This document shows, in pieces, positions 18,288 to 27,537 of a DNA stretch of 64,000 bases; positions within the stretch are counted from its first letter, which is position 1, and each line of letters opens with the position of its first letter. Below the pieces are notes generated by a model. It did not search any database, was not told where the DNA came from, and saw only the letters and a program-made list of their open reading frames with translations. The stretch spans positions 30,025 to 94,024 of the forward strand of contig JAKMDI010000016.1 of NCBI GenBank assembly GCA_022428005.1, written 5' to 3'. The DNA is from Flavobacteriaceae bacterium. GTDB taxonomy: Bacteria; Bacteroidota; Bacteroidia; Flavobacteriales; Flavobacteriaceae. The position numbers and the translations under genes are program-made.

Positions 18288-18950
18288 ATGGACTACGGAA
18301 AAGAATTTAAGGAATTTGCTACCAAGCACCATGGCATCAACTCCATGTATTACGATAAAATTGTCAGCAGTATGACCCCATACATTATTGAGGAAAGACA
18401 GTTAAATGTCGCACAGATGGATGTGTTTTCTCGACTCATGATGGACAGAATTATGTTTTTGGGAACTGCCATTAACGACAGTGTGGCCAATGTGATCCAA
18501 GCACAATTACTTTTTTTGCAAAGCACAGATTCCAAACGCGATATCCAAATGTATATTAATTCCCCAGGGGGAAGTGTTTATGCAGGGTTGGGGATCTACG
18601 ACACCATGCAGTTCATCACACCCGATGTGGCGACCATTTGCACTGGTATGGCTGCTTCTATGGGAGCGGTATTGTTGTGTGCAGGTGAAAAAGGAAAACG
18701 CTCTGCGCTCACCCATTCAAGAGTAATGATCCACCAACCCCTTGGTGGGGCTCAGGGGCAGGCGTCTGATATAGAAATTACTGCCAGAGAAATACTCAAG
18801 TTAAAAGACGAACTGTATCAAATTATTGCAAACAAATCGGGGCAGAGTATCGAAAAAGTAAATCAAGACAGTGATCGTGATTATTGGATGAAAGCAGAGG
18901 AAGCCAAAAGCTACGGAATGGTAGATGAGGTTTTGGGTACTGAAAAATAA
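18288..18950 (+). CDS. clpP: ATP-dependent Clp protease proteolytic subunit
   Basis: INSPGGSVYAGLGIYDTMQ; GMAASMGAVLL active-site Ser; MIHQPLGGAQGQASDIEI active-site His. Confidence 0.97.
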   Translation: MDYGKEFKEFATKHHGINSMYYDKIVSSMTPYIIEERQLNVAQMDVFSRLMMDRIMFLGTAINDSVANVIQAQLLFLQSTDSKRDIQMYINSPGGSVYAGLGIYDTMQFITPDVATICTGMAASMGAVLLCAGEKGKRSALTHSRVMIHQPLGGAQGQASDIEITAREILKLKDELYQIIANKSGQSIEKVNQDSDRDYWMKAEEAKSYGMVDEVLGTEK

Positions 18951-18956
18951 TATCCT

Positions 18957-20183
18957 ATGAGTAAAGAAGAATTAAATTGTTCCTTTTGTGGCAGGGCCAA
19001 ACCCCAAACCCAATTGCTTATTGCTGGTTTGGACGCTCACATTTGTGACAAGTGTATTCTTCAAGCTCACGGAATAGTAAAAGAAGAAACTTCCGATGAG
19101 AAAGAGGAAAGTAGATTTGATGTTGAACTCCACCCGCCAAAGCAAATAAAGTCCTTTTTGGATGAGTACGTCATTGGTCAGGAGTCCGCCAAAAAAATCC
19201 TCTCGGTAGCCGTTTACAACCACTACAAACGCATTAATTACACCAAGACTAAAAGCGACATTGAAATACAAAAAAGCAATGTTATTTTGGTGGGGCAGAC
19301 CGGTACTGGAAAAACTTTATTGGCACAAACCATATCCAAACTACTCAGAGTCCCCTTGGCCATAGTAGATGCCACTGTCCTAACAGAGGCAGGCTACGTT
19401 GGGGAAGACGTAGAAAGTATTTTAACCCGTTTACTACAGGCGGCGGATTACGATGTAGAAAAGACCCAAAAGGGAATTGTTTTTATTGATGAAATCGATA
19501 AAATTGCTCGTAAAAGTGATAACCCTTCCATCACCAGAGATGTTTCTGGAGAAGGAGTTCAGCAAGCTTTACTCAAGCTGCTGGAAGGAACCACCGTCAA
19601 TGTTCCTCCAAAGGGAGGTAGAAAACACCCCGATCAAAAGTTTATTGAGGTGGATACTTCCGATATTTTATTTATCGCTGGTGGGGCTTTTGACGGAATA
19701 GAACGCACCATCAAAAATCGTATGAACCTCCAAGCCATTGGATACAACACCAAAGAGGAGCTTAAAAAAGTAGACACCGATAATATATTACAATACATTA
19801 CGCCACAAGACATCAAATCCTTTGGCTTGATTCCAGAGATCATCGGTCGGTTGCCCGTATTGTCCTATCTGAATCCTCTGGACAAAGAAACATTAAGCAC
19901 GATATTGACCACCCCCAAAAATGCATTGGTCAAACAATACATTCAGCTTTTTGAAATGGACGGAATCACATTGTCCTTTACCCAAGGAGCGTTAGATTTT
20001 ATTGTGGAAAAAGCCTTAGAATACAAACTTGGTGCTCGCGGTTTGCGTTCCCTTTGTGAGGCAGTGCTCAATGAGGCCATGTTCGATCTGCCCGAATCCG
20101 ATGTTAAGCTACTAAAGGTAACAAAAACCTATGCAGAGCAGAGACTCGCCAAAATAGAGATGCCTGCTTTAAAAGTCGTTTAA
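18957..20183 (+). CDS. clpX: ATP-dependent Clp protease ATP-binding subunit ClpX
   Basis: N-terminal zinc domain [16 protein letters not shown]; Walker [52 protein letters not shown]. Confidence 0.97.
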   Translation: MSKEELNCSFCGRAKPQTQLLIAGLDAHICDKCILQAHGIVKEETSDEKEESRFDVELHPPKQIKSFLDEYVIGQESAKKILSVAVYNHYKRINYTKTKSDIEIQKSNVILVGQTGTGKTLLAQTISKLLRVPLAIVDATVLTEAGYVGEDVESILTRLLQAADYDVEKTQKGIVFIDEIDKIARKSDNPSITRDVSGEGVQQALLKLLEGTTVNVPPKGGRKHPDQKFIEVDTSDILFIAGGAFDGIERTIKNRMNLQAIGYNTKEELKKVDTDNILQYITPQDIKSFGLIPEIIGRLPVLSYLNPLDKETLSTILTTPKNALVKQYIQLFEMDGITLSFTQGALDFIVEKALEYKLGARGLRSLCEAVLNEAMFDLPESDVKLLKVTKTYAEQRLAKIEMPALKVV

Positions 20184-20190
20184 TAGACTC

Positions 20191-21708
20191 CTAGTGGTTC
20201 ATTATTAGTAATTCTTCTATAAAGTCTCTATTATTTGAAAGTCTGGGAACTTTGTGTTGCCCCCCCAACTTGTTTTTTTTGGCCATCCAATTGTAGAAAA
20301 GATTTTTTTTAGCGATTTCCAACTTTGGGAGTGAAAGGGTCATGTCTTTGTATCTTTTGGCTTCATAATCTGAATTTTCTGTTTTCAAATAGTGATCGAG
20401 AAGTTCAACAAACCTTCCTTTATCTTTTGGGGGGTGGGTGAATTCGATGAGCCATTGATGTCCCCCTTTTACATTTGTTTCCATAAAAATGGGACCAGCA
20501 GTATAATCTACAATATTCAAGTTCATTTCCCGCGCGGCCTTGCTCAAAGCCACCTCAGCATTTTCGATCATCAGTTCCTCTCCAAATACATTGATGTGGT
20601 TTTTGATGCGCCCTGTTATTTGAATCCGATAGGGACTCAGAGAAGTAAACTTTAAGGTATCACCAATTTTATAACGCCACAATCCTGCATTTGTGGTAAT
20701 CACCAAGGCATAATTTTTATTCAATTCCACTTCGCTTAATGGGATAATAACCGATTCATCCTCCCGATCAATTTGATCCATGGGGATGAACTCATAAAAA
20801 ATACCGTAATCCAGCATCAGTAATAGTTCATTGGATTCATTTTGGTCTTGCATACCAAAAAACCCCTCTGAAGCATTGTAGATTTCAAAAAAATTAAGAT
20901 CTGTTCCCTTAAACATCAGCTCAAACTGCTGGCGATAGGGATGGAAACTTACTCCGCCATGAAAGTAAACTTCTATCATGGGCCAGACCTCGGTGATGTT
21001 CGTTTTTTTTGTTTTTTGTAACACATTTTGGAGTAGAACCAACATCCAGGAGGGAACCCCCGCCAAGCTGGTCACTTTTTCGCCCAAGGTTTCGTCAATG
21101 ATGGCTTCCATTTTTGTTTCCCATTCCGACATCAGCGATACTTTCTGACTGGGCGTACTGCCCAACTCCGCCCAAAAGGGCAGATTGTCTATGATGATGG
21201 CAGAAAGGTCGCCAAAATACGAATCGGTATTCTGGTACAACTCGCTACTTCCTCCGAGACGCAGACACTTTCCCGCTAAAATCTGGGCGTTTTCATTGTT
21301 GTTGTAATAAATGGAAAGCATGTCTTTTCCTGCTTTGTAGTGGCAATCCTCTAGAGAATCAATGCTAATGGGAATGAATTTACTTTTCGCATTGGAAGTC
21401 CCACTGGATTTGGCAAACCACTTGATAGGGGTGTTCCAAAAAATATTTTGCTCTCCCTTTCTACAACGTTCAATTTGATCGACGATGTCCTCGTACTCAA
21501 CAACAGACAATCGATTTTTAAAGTCATTGTAATTCTTTATGGATTCAAAATCATGTTTTTTGCCCAGCTCTGTTTTGGCCGCACTGCTCAACAGGCCGTG
21601 CAGTAATTCCTGCTGCACCTCATTGGGGTACTTCATAAACAGCTCTATTTGGTGAATTCGTTTTTTAAGAAACCAGGAGGCCACAGAATTGAAAAGGGGA
21701 ATTGGCAT
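20191..21708 (-). CDS. GH3 auxin-responsive-promoter family protein (adenylate-forming acyl-amido synthetase-like)
   Basis: FAKSSGTSNAKSKFIPIS; YNASEGFFGMQDQ; LWRYKIGDTLKFTSLSPYRIQITGRIKNHINVFGEELMIENAE. Confidence 0.85.
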   Translation of the reverse strand: MPIPLFNSVASWFLKKRIHQIELFMKYPNEVQQELLHGLLSSAAKTELGKKHDFESIKNYNDFKNRLSVVEYEDIVDQIERCRKGEQNIFWNTPIKWFAKSSGTSNAKSKFIPISIDSLEDCHYKAGKDMLSIYYNNNENAQILAGKCLRLGGSSELYQNTDSYFGDLSAIIIDNLPFWAELGSTPSQKVSLMSEWETKMEAIIDETLGEKVTSLAGVPSWMLVLLQNVLQKTKKTNITEVWPMIEVYFHGGVSFHPYRQQFELMFKGTDLNFFEIYNASEGFFGMQDQNESNELLLMLDYGIFYEFIPMDQIDREDESVIIPLSEVELNKNYALVITTNAGLWRYKIGDTLKFTSLSPYRIQITGRIKNHINVFGEELMIENAEVALSKAAREMNLNIVDYTAGPIFMETNVKGGHQWLIEFTHPPKDKGRFVELLDHYLKTENSDYEAKRYKDMTLSLPKLEIAKKNLFYNWMAKKNKLGGQHKVPRLSNNRDFIEELLIMNH

Positions 21709-21752
21709 GAGAAAAATGTATCTTTAGCAAAAATATAAACTTTCGATTAAAG

Positions 21753-22544
21753 ATGTTTAAGGGTGTCCTAAAGAAAATGATCACAGAGATGGGAACCCCC
21801 ATTCGCTATTTTCTCAACTTAGACAACGACTTTATTGAAATTAATCAATTTTTAGACCGAACCCTAAAGCTCGAATTTGCTGGCACGATGTGTTTGAACT
21901 GTAACGATTCAAAACCAATCTTTCGTCAGGGTTTTTGTAAAAGCTGTTTTTTTGAAAGCCCATCTGTCGGGGATTGGGTGATGCGCCCAGAATTGAGTAA
22001 AGCCCATTTGGGTGAAGAGGACCGTGATTTAGAGTATGAAAAAAGAGTGCAGTTGCAACCCCATTGGGTTTATCTTGCCCTGAGCAGTCACCTCAAGGTT
22101 GGTGTCACCCGACAGAGCCAGGTTCCTACCCGGTGGATTGATCAAGGAGCGCACGAGGCAGTTGGAATTTTAGAAGTCCCCAATCGCTATCTCGCCGGGA
22201 TAGCTGAAGTCAGCCTTAAAGCGCATTTTTCTGACAAGACCAATTGGCGTAAAATGTTACAAAACGACTATGAGGACGTGACTTGGGATCAGGCCATTGA
22301 TCAAGCTTATGCCTGTTTGCCAGAGGAGTTAAAACAATATCAGATAGGAGGGCAAAACTTAACCACCATTACTTTTCCTGTTTTACAATATCCCGAAAAG
22401 GTCAAAAGCTTAAACTTGGAAAAAGAAAACAGCTACACTGGTATCCTCAAAGGAATCAAAGGCCAGTATCTACTCTTTGAGGATCAAACTGTTTACAATA
22501 TCCGTTCCAATGAAGGAACAGTAGTGAACATCAATATAGACTAA
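21753..22544 (+). CDS. DUF2797-like zinc-finger protein
   Basis: [54 protein letters not shown]. Confidence 0.75.
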   Translation: MFKGVLKKMITEMGTPIRYFLNLDNDFIEINQFLDRTLKLEFAGTMCLNCNDSKPIFRQGFCKSCFFESPSVGDWVMRPELSKAHLGEEDRDLEYEKRVQLQPHWVYLALSSHLKVGVTRQSQVPTRWIDQGAHEAVGILEVPNRYLAGIAEVSLKAHFSDKTNWRKMLQNDYEDVTWDQAIDQAYACLPEELKQYQIGGQNLTTITFPVLQYPEKVKSLNLEKENSYTGILKGIKGQYLLFEDQTVYNIRSNEGTVVNINID

Positions 22545-23272
22545 GACGATGTTTTTGAGGACTTGACCAGCATTTGGGTCAGCTTTTCCATTTCCTCGGG
22601 TTTTAGATAACGCCATTTTCCAACTTTTGTATCCAGCTTTACGTTCATGATTCGTACCCTTTTAAGATCAGTTACCCGATAGTCAAAATATTCACACATC
22701 CTACGGATTTGCCGATTCAAACCTTGGGTCAGAATGATCCTGAACTGGTTTTTATGGGTCTGTTTTACAAAGCATTTTTTGGTGACCGTGTCCAAGATGG
22801 GTACTCCATTGCTCATTTTGTGCAGGAATGCCTGGGTAATGGGTTTGTTCACCGTGACAATGTATTCTTTTTCGTGGTTGTTTTGGGCGCGTAGGATTTT
22901 GTTGACAATGTCCCCATCATTGGTGAGAAAGATGAGTCCTTCACTTGGCTTATCCAACCTGCCAATGGGGAAAATCCTCTTGGGGTAATTTATAAAATCG
23001 ATGATGTTGTCTTTTTCAACCTGGGTATCTGTGGTGCAAACAATGCCTTTTGGTTTGTTAAAAGCCAAATATACTTTTTTGTTTTTGGGCCTATTGAGCA
23101 TTTCTCCATTGACCGTCACCTTGTCTTGAGGACTGATTTTGACCCCCATTTCCGCTTTTTTACCGTTTACCAATACCCTTCCAGCCTCGATTAGCTTATC
23201 GGCTTCTCTACGAGAGCAATAGCCAATTTCGCTTAGGTATTTATTGATGCGCGTACCCGTTGGTTTTTCCAT
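22541..23272 (-). CDS. rluF: RluF-like pseudouridine synthase
   Basis: S4 domain [30 protein letters not shown]; catalytic [32 protein letters not shown]. Confidence 0.85.
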   Translation of the reverse strand: MEKPTGTRINKYLSEIGYCSRREADKLIEAGRVLVNGKKAEMGVKISPQDKVTVNGEMLNRPKNKKVYLAFNKPKGIVCTTDTQVEKDNIIDFINYPKRIFPIGRLDKPSEGLIFLTNDGDIVNKILRAQNNHEKEYIVTVNKPITQAFLHKMSNGVPILDTVTKKCFVKQTHKNQFRIILTQGLNRQIRRMCEYFDYRVTDLKRVRIMNVKLDTKVGKWRYLKPEEMEKLTQMLVKSSKTSS

Positions 23273-23273
23273 A

Positions 23274-23975
23274 TTACAATTTAATCTCTTCTCCTACGGC
23301 CAGTCCGAACTTTTTCCGAAACATCCAAACGAACAGGTAGAGCAATGGAGTATCTAAAGCTGCTACCAAGACCTTAAAAATAAACCCAGACAAGACCAAT
23401 CCGTAAAACAAGTCCCAAGGTAATATCCCAAAAATACTGAGCAATAGAATTACCGAAAAAGTATCTAAAAATTGGGAGGCAAAGGTGGAAAAGTTATTTC
23501 GCAACCACAGCATTTTACCCTTTGTCAATTTTTTCCAAAAATGGTAAATTCTTATGTCCACAAACTGCGCCAATAGATAGGCAATCATAGAAGCCAAAAC
23601 CGCCAAAGGGGAAAGTGAAAAAACCTTGGTAAAAGTGGCGTCATCTATAGGAGAACTTTCCATGGCCGGAACAATATCCGAGACCAGCAGGATGCCCATA
23701 GAAAAAAAGGAAGCGAAAATCCCAGCAGTCACCACACGGTTGGCAGCCCTTTTACCATATATTTCCGAGATCAAATCGGTGATTAAAAAAGTGATGGGAT
23801 AGGGCAAAATTCCCACAGAGAGTTCAAACAGTCGACTTCCAAAAACAGTTCCATCAAAGGGGTACCAATAAAAAAACTTTTGAAAAATAAGATTGGACAC
23901 AACCAATGAGGTAATAAAAAGTGCCGCGAGATACAAATAAATTTTTGCAGCCAGCTGCTGCTGTTTTGATTTCAT
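23274..23975 (-). CDS. Queuosine precursor transporter (YhhQ/VUT family)
   Basis: [65 protein letters not shown]. Confidence 0.88.
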   Translation of the reverse strand: MKSKQQQLAAKIYLYLAALFITSLVVSNLIFQKFFYWYPFDGTVFGSRLFELSVGILPYPITFLITDLISEIYGKRAANRVVTAGIFASFFSMGILLVSDIVPAMESSPIDDATFTKVFSLSPLAVLASMIAYLLAQFVDIRIYHFWKKLTKGKMLWLRNNFSTFASQFLDTFSVILLLSIFGILPWDLFYGLVLSGFIFKVLVAALDTPLLYLFVWMFRKKFGLAVGEEIKL

Positions 23976-25730
23976 TTATTCCATTTTTATCGAATATGGA
24001 ATTCTGGTTTGAATTCCTTCCAGTTGGCTAAATTCGATAAATTCTGAGGCGTATTTTTCTAAGGGATGTTCTGTAAATTCTGATTTTACTTGAGAGAAAG
24101 TATCAAATAACATACTTTCTAAATCGTCTTTGTATTTAGGATAGTCTACCAAATTAAAGGCGGATAAATCCGCCAATTCGGCTGCTGTGGCAATGGCCTC
24201 TGTGAGCCCACCCAATTCGTCCACCAAGCCCTTTTCCAAGGCATCTTTTCCAGACCATACCCTTCCTTGTGCTATTTCTTCCAATGCTTCCATGTCCATA
24301 GATCTTCCTTCTGAAACCCGAGACTTAAAAGTGTGATAAACTTTTTCAATCGCTTTTATGGTACTTTTTTTAAATCCGCTGTTCAGTGGCTCAAACACAC
24401 TATAACCCATGGCATTTTTATGGGTGGTTACTTGTTCTGCATTGATTCCGATTTTATTGGCCATTCCCCTGATATTTGGAAAAGCAGCCAACACCCCTAT
24501 GGAACCCGTGACGGTCATGGGGTCAGCAAAAATACGATCGGCCAAGCAGGCAATATAATACCCTCCGGAGGCAGCTACATTGCCCATAGAAACCACCAAG
24601 GGCTTTTTGCCTTTTAATTTTCTGGAGGCATTTAGAATGATCTCAGAGGTGAGCGCGTCACCCCCTGGCGAGTCTATTCTCAATACAACGGCTTTTATTT
24701 TTTCACTCTCAAGCACTTCTTCAAAAGCATCATTGATGGCTTCTTTGCCAATGACCTTTTCGCTGCCCTCACTATAAAATATGGGACCCTGTGCATAGAC
24801 CACGGCAATGCGATCATCGATTTCAACATTGTATTCTTTAATTCGGACATTCATTCTGGTAAAATCAACAGTTTTGTAGTCTTTGTCCAACTCCAGTCCC
24901 AATGCAGATTTAATTTTGTTATCGAAATCTTCCTCATAGATCATTCCATCAATAATTCCTTGTTCAAACGCGCCCTCAGCATCACCCACTATCAGATCCG
25001 CTACAATAGCGTCTATGGTCTCTGGCTCCAATCCTCTGCTCGCCGCTACTTCGTCTCTCAGGGTCTCCCAAACCGATTTGAGTATGCCTTGGATTTGTTG
25101 GCGATTTTCATCACTCATTTTACTTTGTAAGAAAGGTTCCACAGCACTTTTATATTTACCGTGGCGTATGACCTCCATCTTTACGCCGTATTGGTCTTGA
25201 AAGTCTTCATAATAGAGAACCTCCGAAGAAAGTCCCTTGAGTTCTACTACCCCCATAGGATTCAGGAAAAGACTGTCTGCTACCGAACTGAGGTACAAAC
25301 CTTTTTGTGACATATAGTCCGCATAAGCATAGATAAATTTCCCTGAAGACTTAAAGTCGTTCAAGGCTTTTCTGATCTCTCTCGTTTGGACCCATCCAGA
25401 ATTTATAAACCCAGATTTTAACCGAACCCCCTTTATTTTATCGTCTTTTTTAGCCTTGTTAATGCTCCCTAAAATTTCATCTAATCCAACCCTACCCTCA
25501 CTAAAATCTGAAAAGTTATCGAATGGATTGGCCTTAGGACTTCTGTCCACGACAACCGTGTTGAGATTTAAATCTAAAACACTGTTTTCACTGATCCAGG
25601 CTCCTTCTACTTTATCGAAATTGACCGAGGTGGCAATCGCGGCAATGGCCATAAAAAAAAAGACACTGATCAATCCTAACGCAACAAAAGTTCCCAGTAG
25701 GGAGGCTAAAAAACTTTTAAAGAAATTCAC
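23976..25730 (-). CDS. sppA: Signal peptide peptidase SppA, 67K type
   Basis: RIDSPGGDALTSEIILNA; MGNVAASGGYYIACLADRIFADPMTVTGSIGV; N-terminal TM. Confidence 0.93.
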   Translation of the reverse strand: MNFFKSFLASLLGTFVALGLISVFFFMAIAAIATSVNFDKVEGAWISENSVLDLNLNTVVVDRSPKANPFDNFSDFSEGRVGLDEILGSINKAKKDDKIKGVRLKSGFINSGWVQTREIRKALNDFKSSGKFIYAYADYMSQKGLYLSSVADSLFLNPMGVVELKGLSSEVLYYEDFQDQYGVKMEVIRHGKYKSAVEPFLQSKMSDENRQQIQGILKSVWETLRDEVAASRGLEPETIDAIVADLIVGDAEGAFEQGIIDGMIYEEDFDNKIKSALGLELDKDYKTVDFTRMNVRIKEYNVEIDDRIAVVYAQGPIFYSEGSEKVIGKEAINDAFEEVLESEKIKAVVLRIDSPGGDALTSEIILNASRKLKGKKPLVVSMGNVAASGGYYIACLADRIFADPMTVTGSIGVLAAFPNIRGMANKIGINAEQVTTHKNAMGYSVFEPLNSGFKKSTIKAIEKVYHTFKSRVSEGRSMDMEALEEIAQGRVWSGKDALEKGLVDELGGLTEAIATAAELADLSAFNLVDYPKYKDDLESMLFDTFSQVKSEFTEHPLEKYASEFIEFSQLEGIQTRIPYSIKME

Positions 25731-25798
25731 GACTGTTTATTTTATTTCAAAGATAGGGTTTGTGAAATTGTTTTACGAAATTTAGCTACGGTAATAAA

Positions 25799-26908
25799 AT
25801 GAACAACGCATACATTTCATTGGGATCCAATCAGGGACAACGTCTGAAAAACATTCAGGATGCTGTTGTTCAGATCCAAAAAAATATTGGCCCCTTGGTC
25901 GATCTGTCGTCTTGCTACAAAACTGCTGCTTGGGGTTTTGAAGGGCCCTATTTTATCAATGCGTGCATAGCGATTCAAACGGTTTTTTCTCCCCAAGAAG
26001 TATTGCAAAAACTACTTCAAATAGAAACCGGCTTAGGACGAAAGAGAGCAACGGGTTCGGGCTATATTTCCAGAAAAATAGATTTAGATTTACTGTTCTA
26101 TGAGGACTTTGTTATTTCAGATGATCATTTAACCCTTCCTCATCCGCGTTTGGAGGAACGGAATTTTGTGCTGCTCCCGCTGTGCGAGATGAATCCTAAC
26201 CTTATTCATCCCGTATTCAACAGCCCACTAAAAGACTTGTTGCATCTGTGTAAAGACCCAGATGTACCAGAAATAATGCCGATGAATGCGTGGACTCCTG
26301 ATTTATTCGATCAGGATCAATATATAATATTTGAGGGGAATATTGGTGTGGGAAAAACCTCACTTGCGCAAAAAATAGGTCAAGATTTTAAAGTTCCTGT
26401 TTTGTTGGAAAACTTCTCCAAAAACCCATATTTAGAAAAATTTTATGAGCAACCCGATCGTTATGCCTCCCCATTGGAGTTTTATTTTTTGAAGGATCGT
26501 TTTAAACAGTTCAATGATTTTTATACCAACCCCAATACGTCAAAAAAAGTGGTTTCCGATCATTCATTTTTTAAATCCTTGGTTTTTGCAAAAATCAATT
26601 TATCGGTAAAAGATTACGAGGGATTTAAGAAAAAATACGAACGCTTATCAGTGCAATTGGACCTGCCTCAAAAGGTGATTTTTCTCCAGCAATCATTGGA
26701 CCAATTAAAAGTCAACATACAAATTAGGGGAAGGGCATACGAACAAAACATGGACTTGGATTACTTAAAAAAAATTGATAATGGTTATAGGGATTTTCTT
26801 GAAAATGAAATGACCGTTCCCTACTGTAGCATTGATTTGACCGCTTTGGATTTTATAAAAAATGAAAAAGCCTATCAGTTAATACTTCAACGCATCAAAG
26901 CATTTTAA
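25799..26908 (+). CDS. folK: Bifunctional HPPK (FolK) / deoxynucleoside kinase fusion
   Basis: N-terminal YISLGSNQGQRLKNIQDAV..KIDLDLLFYEDFVISDDHLTLPHPRLEERNFVLLPLCEM; C-terminal P-loop IIFEGNIGVGKTSLAQKIGQDF and dNK motifs. Confidence 0.9.
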   Translation: MNNAYISLGSNQGQRLKNIQDAVVQIQKNIGPLVDLSSCYKTAAWGFEGPYFINACIAIQTVFSPQEVLQKLLQIETGLGRKRATGSGYISRKIDLDLLFYEDFVISDDHLTLPHPRLEERNFVLLPLCEMNPNLIHPVFNSPLKDLLHLCKDPDVPEIMPMNAWTPDLFDQDQYIIFEGNIGVGKTSLAQKIGQDFKVPVLLENFSKNPYLEKFYEQPDRYASPLEFYFLKDRFKQFNDFYTNPNTSKKVVSDHSFFKSLVFAKINLSVKDYEGFKKKYERLSVQLDLPQKVIFLQQSLDQLKVNIQIRGRAYEQNMDLDYLKKIDNGYRDFLENEMTVPYCSIDLTALDFIKNEKAYQLILQRIKAF

Positions 26909-27428
26909 ATTTTTGATAAAAATCCCAGAGCACCACACCAGTGGCCACTGCAATATTTAGGGAGTGTTTGGTTCCCTCCTGAGGGATTTCAATAACGCCA
27001 TCACAATCGTCGACCAGTTCCTGAGGAACGCCCCTAACTTCGTTTCCCAAAATAAAACAGTACTTTTCATCTTTATCAACCCTGAAGTCGCTAAGAGGAA
27101 GGGAAGCCTCTGCCTGCTCGATGGCCAATACTCTTACCCCCTCCGATTGGAGTTTTTTTACGATTACTTCAGCGCGCTCCTCATATGCCCAGTCTACAGA
27201 ATCTGTAGCCCCCAGCGCTGTTTTATAGATGTCTTTGTGGGGTGGGGTTGCAGTTATTCCACAGAGGAAGATTTTTTCAATTAAAAAAGCATCTGCTGTT
27301 CTGAAAATAGACCCGATATTATTCAGGCTACGAACATCGGCTAAAATAAGGATTAGCGGTATTTTGGGCGCCATTTTAAAAGCCGCGACAGTTTTGCGTT
27401 TGAGTTCACTATTTTTAAGCTTGCGCAT
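26895..27428 (-). CDS. TrmH/SpoU-family RNA 2'-O-methyltransferase
   Basis: LADVRSLNNIGSIFRTADAFLIEKIFLCG; FILGNEVRGVPQELVDDCDGVIEIPQEGTKHSLNIAVATGVVLWDF. Confidence 0.88.
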   Translation of the reverse strand: MRKLKNSELKRKTVAAFKMAPKIPLILILADVRSLNNIGSIFRTADAFLIEKIFLCGITATPPHKDIYKTALGATDSVDWAYEERAEVIVKKLQSEGVRVLAIEQAEASLPLSDFRVDKDEKYCFILGNEVRGVPQELVDDCDGVIEIPQEGTKHSLNIAVATGVVLWDFYQKFKML

Positions 27429-27537
27429 GGGGTAAATTTAATAAATAATCGCTGGAGCCTGGGGTGTTAACAAATTTTTAAAACCCCTTTCCGAGAAGAA
27501 TTTATTAATAATTACATTCGTAAAAACCCTTTCTAAA

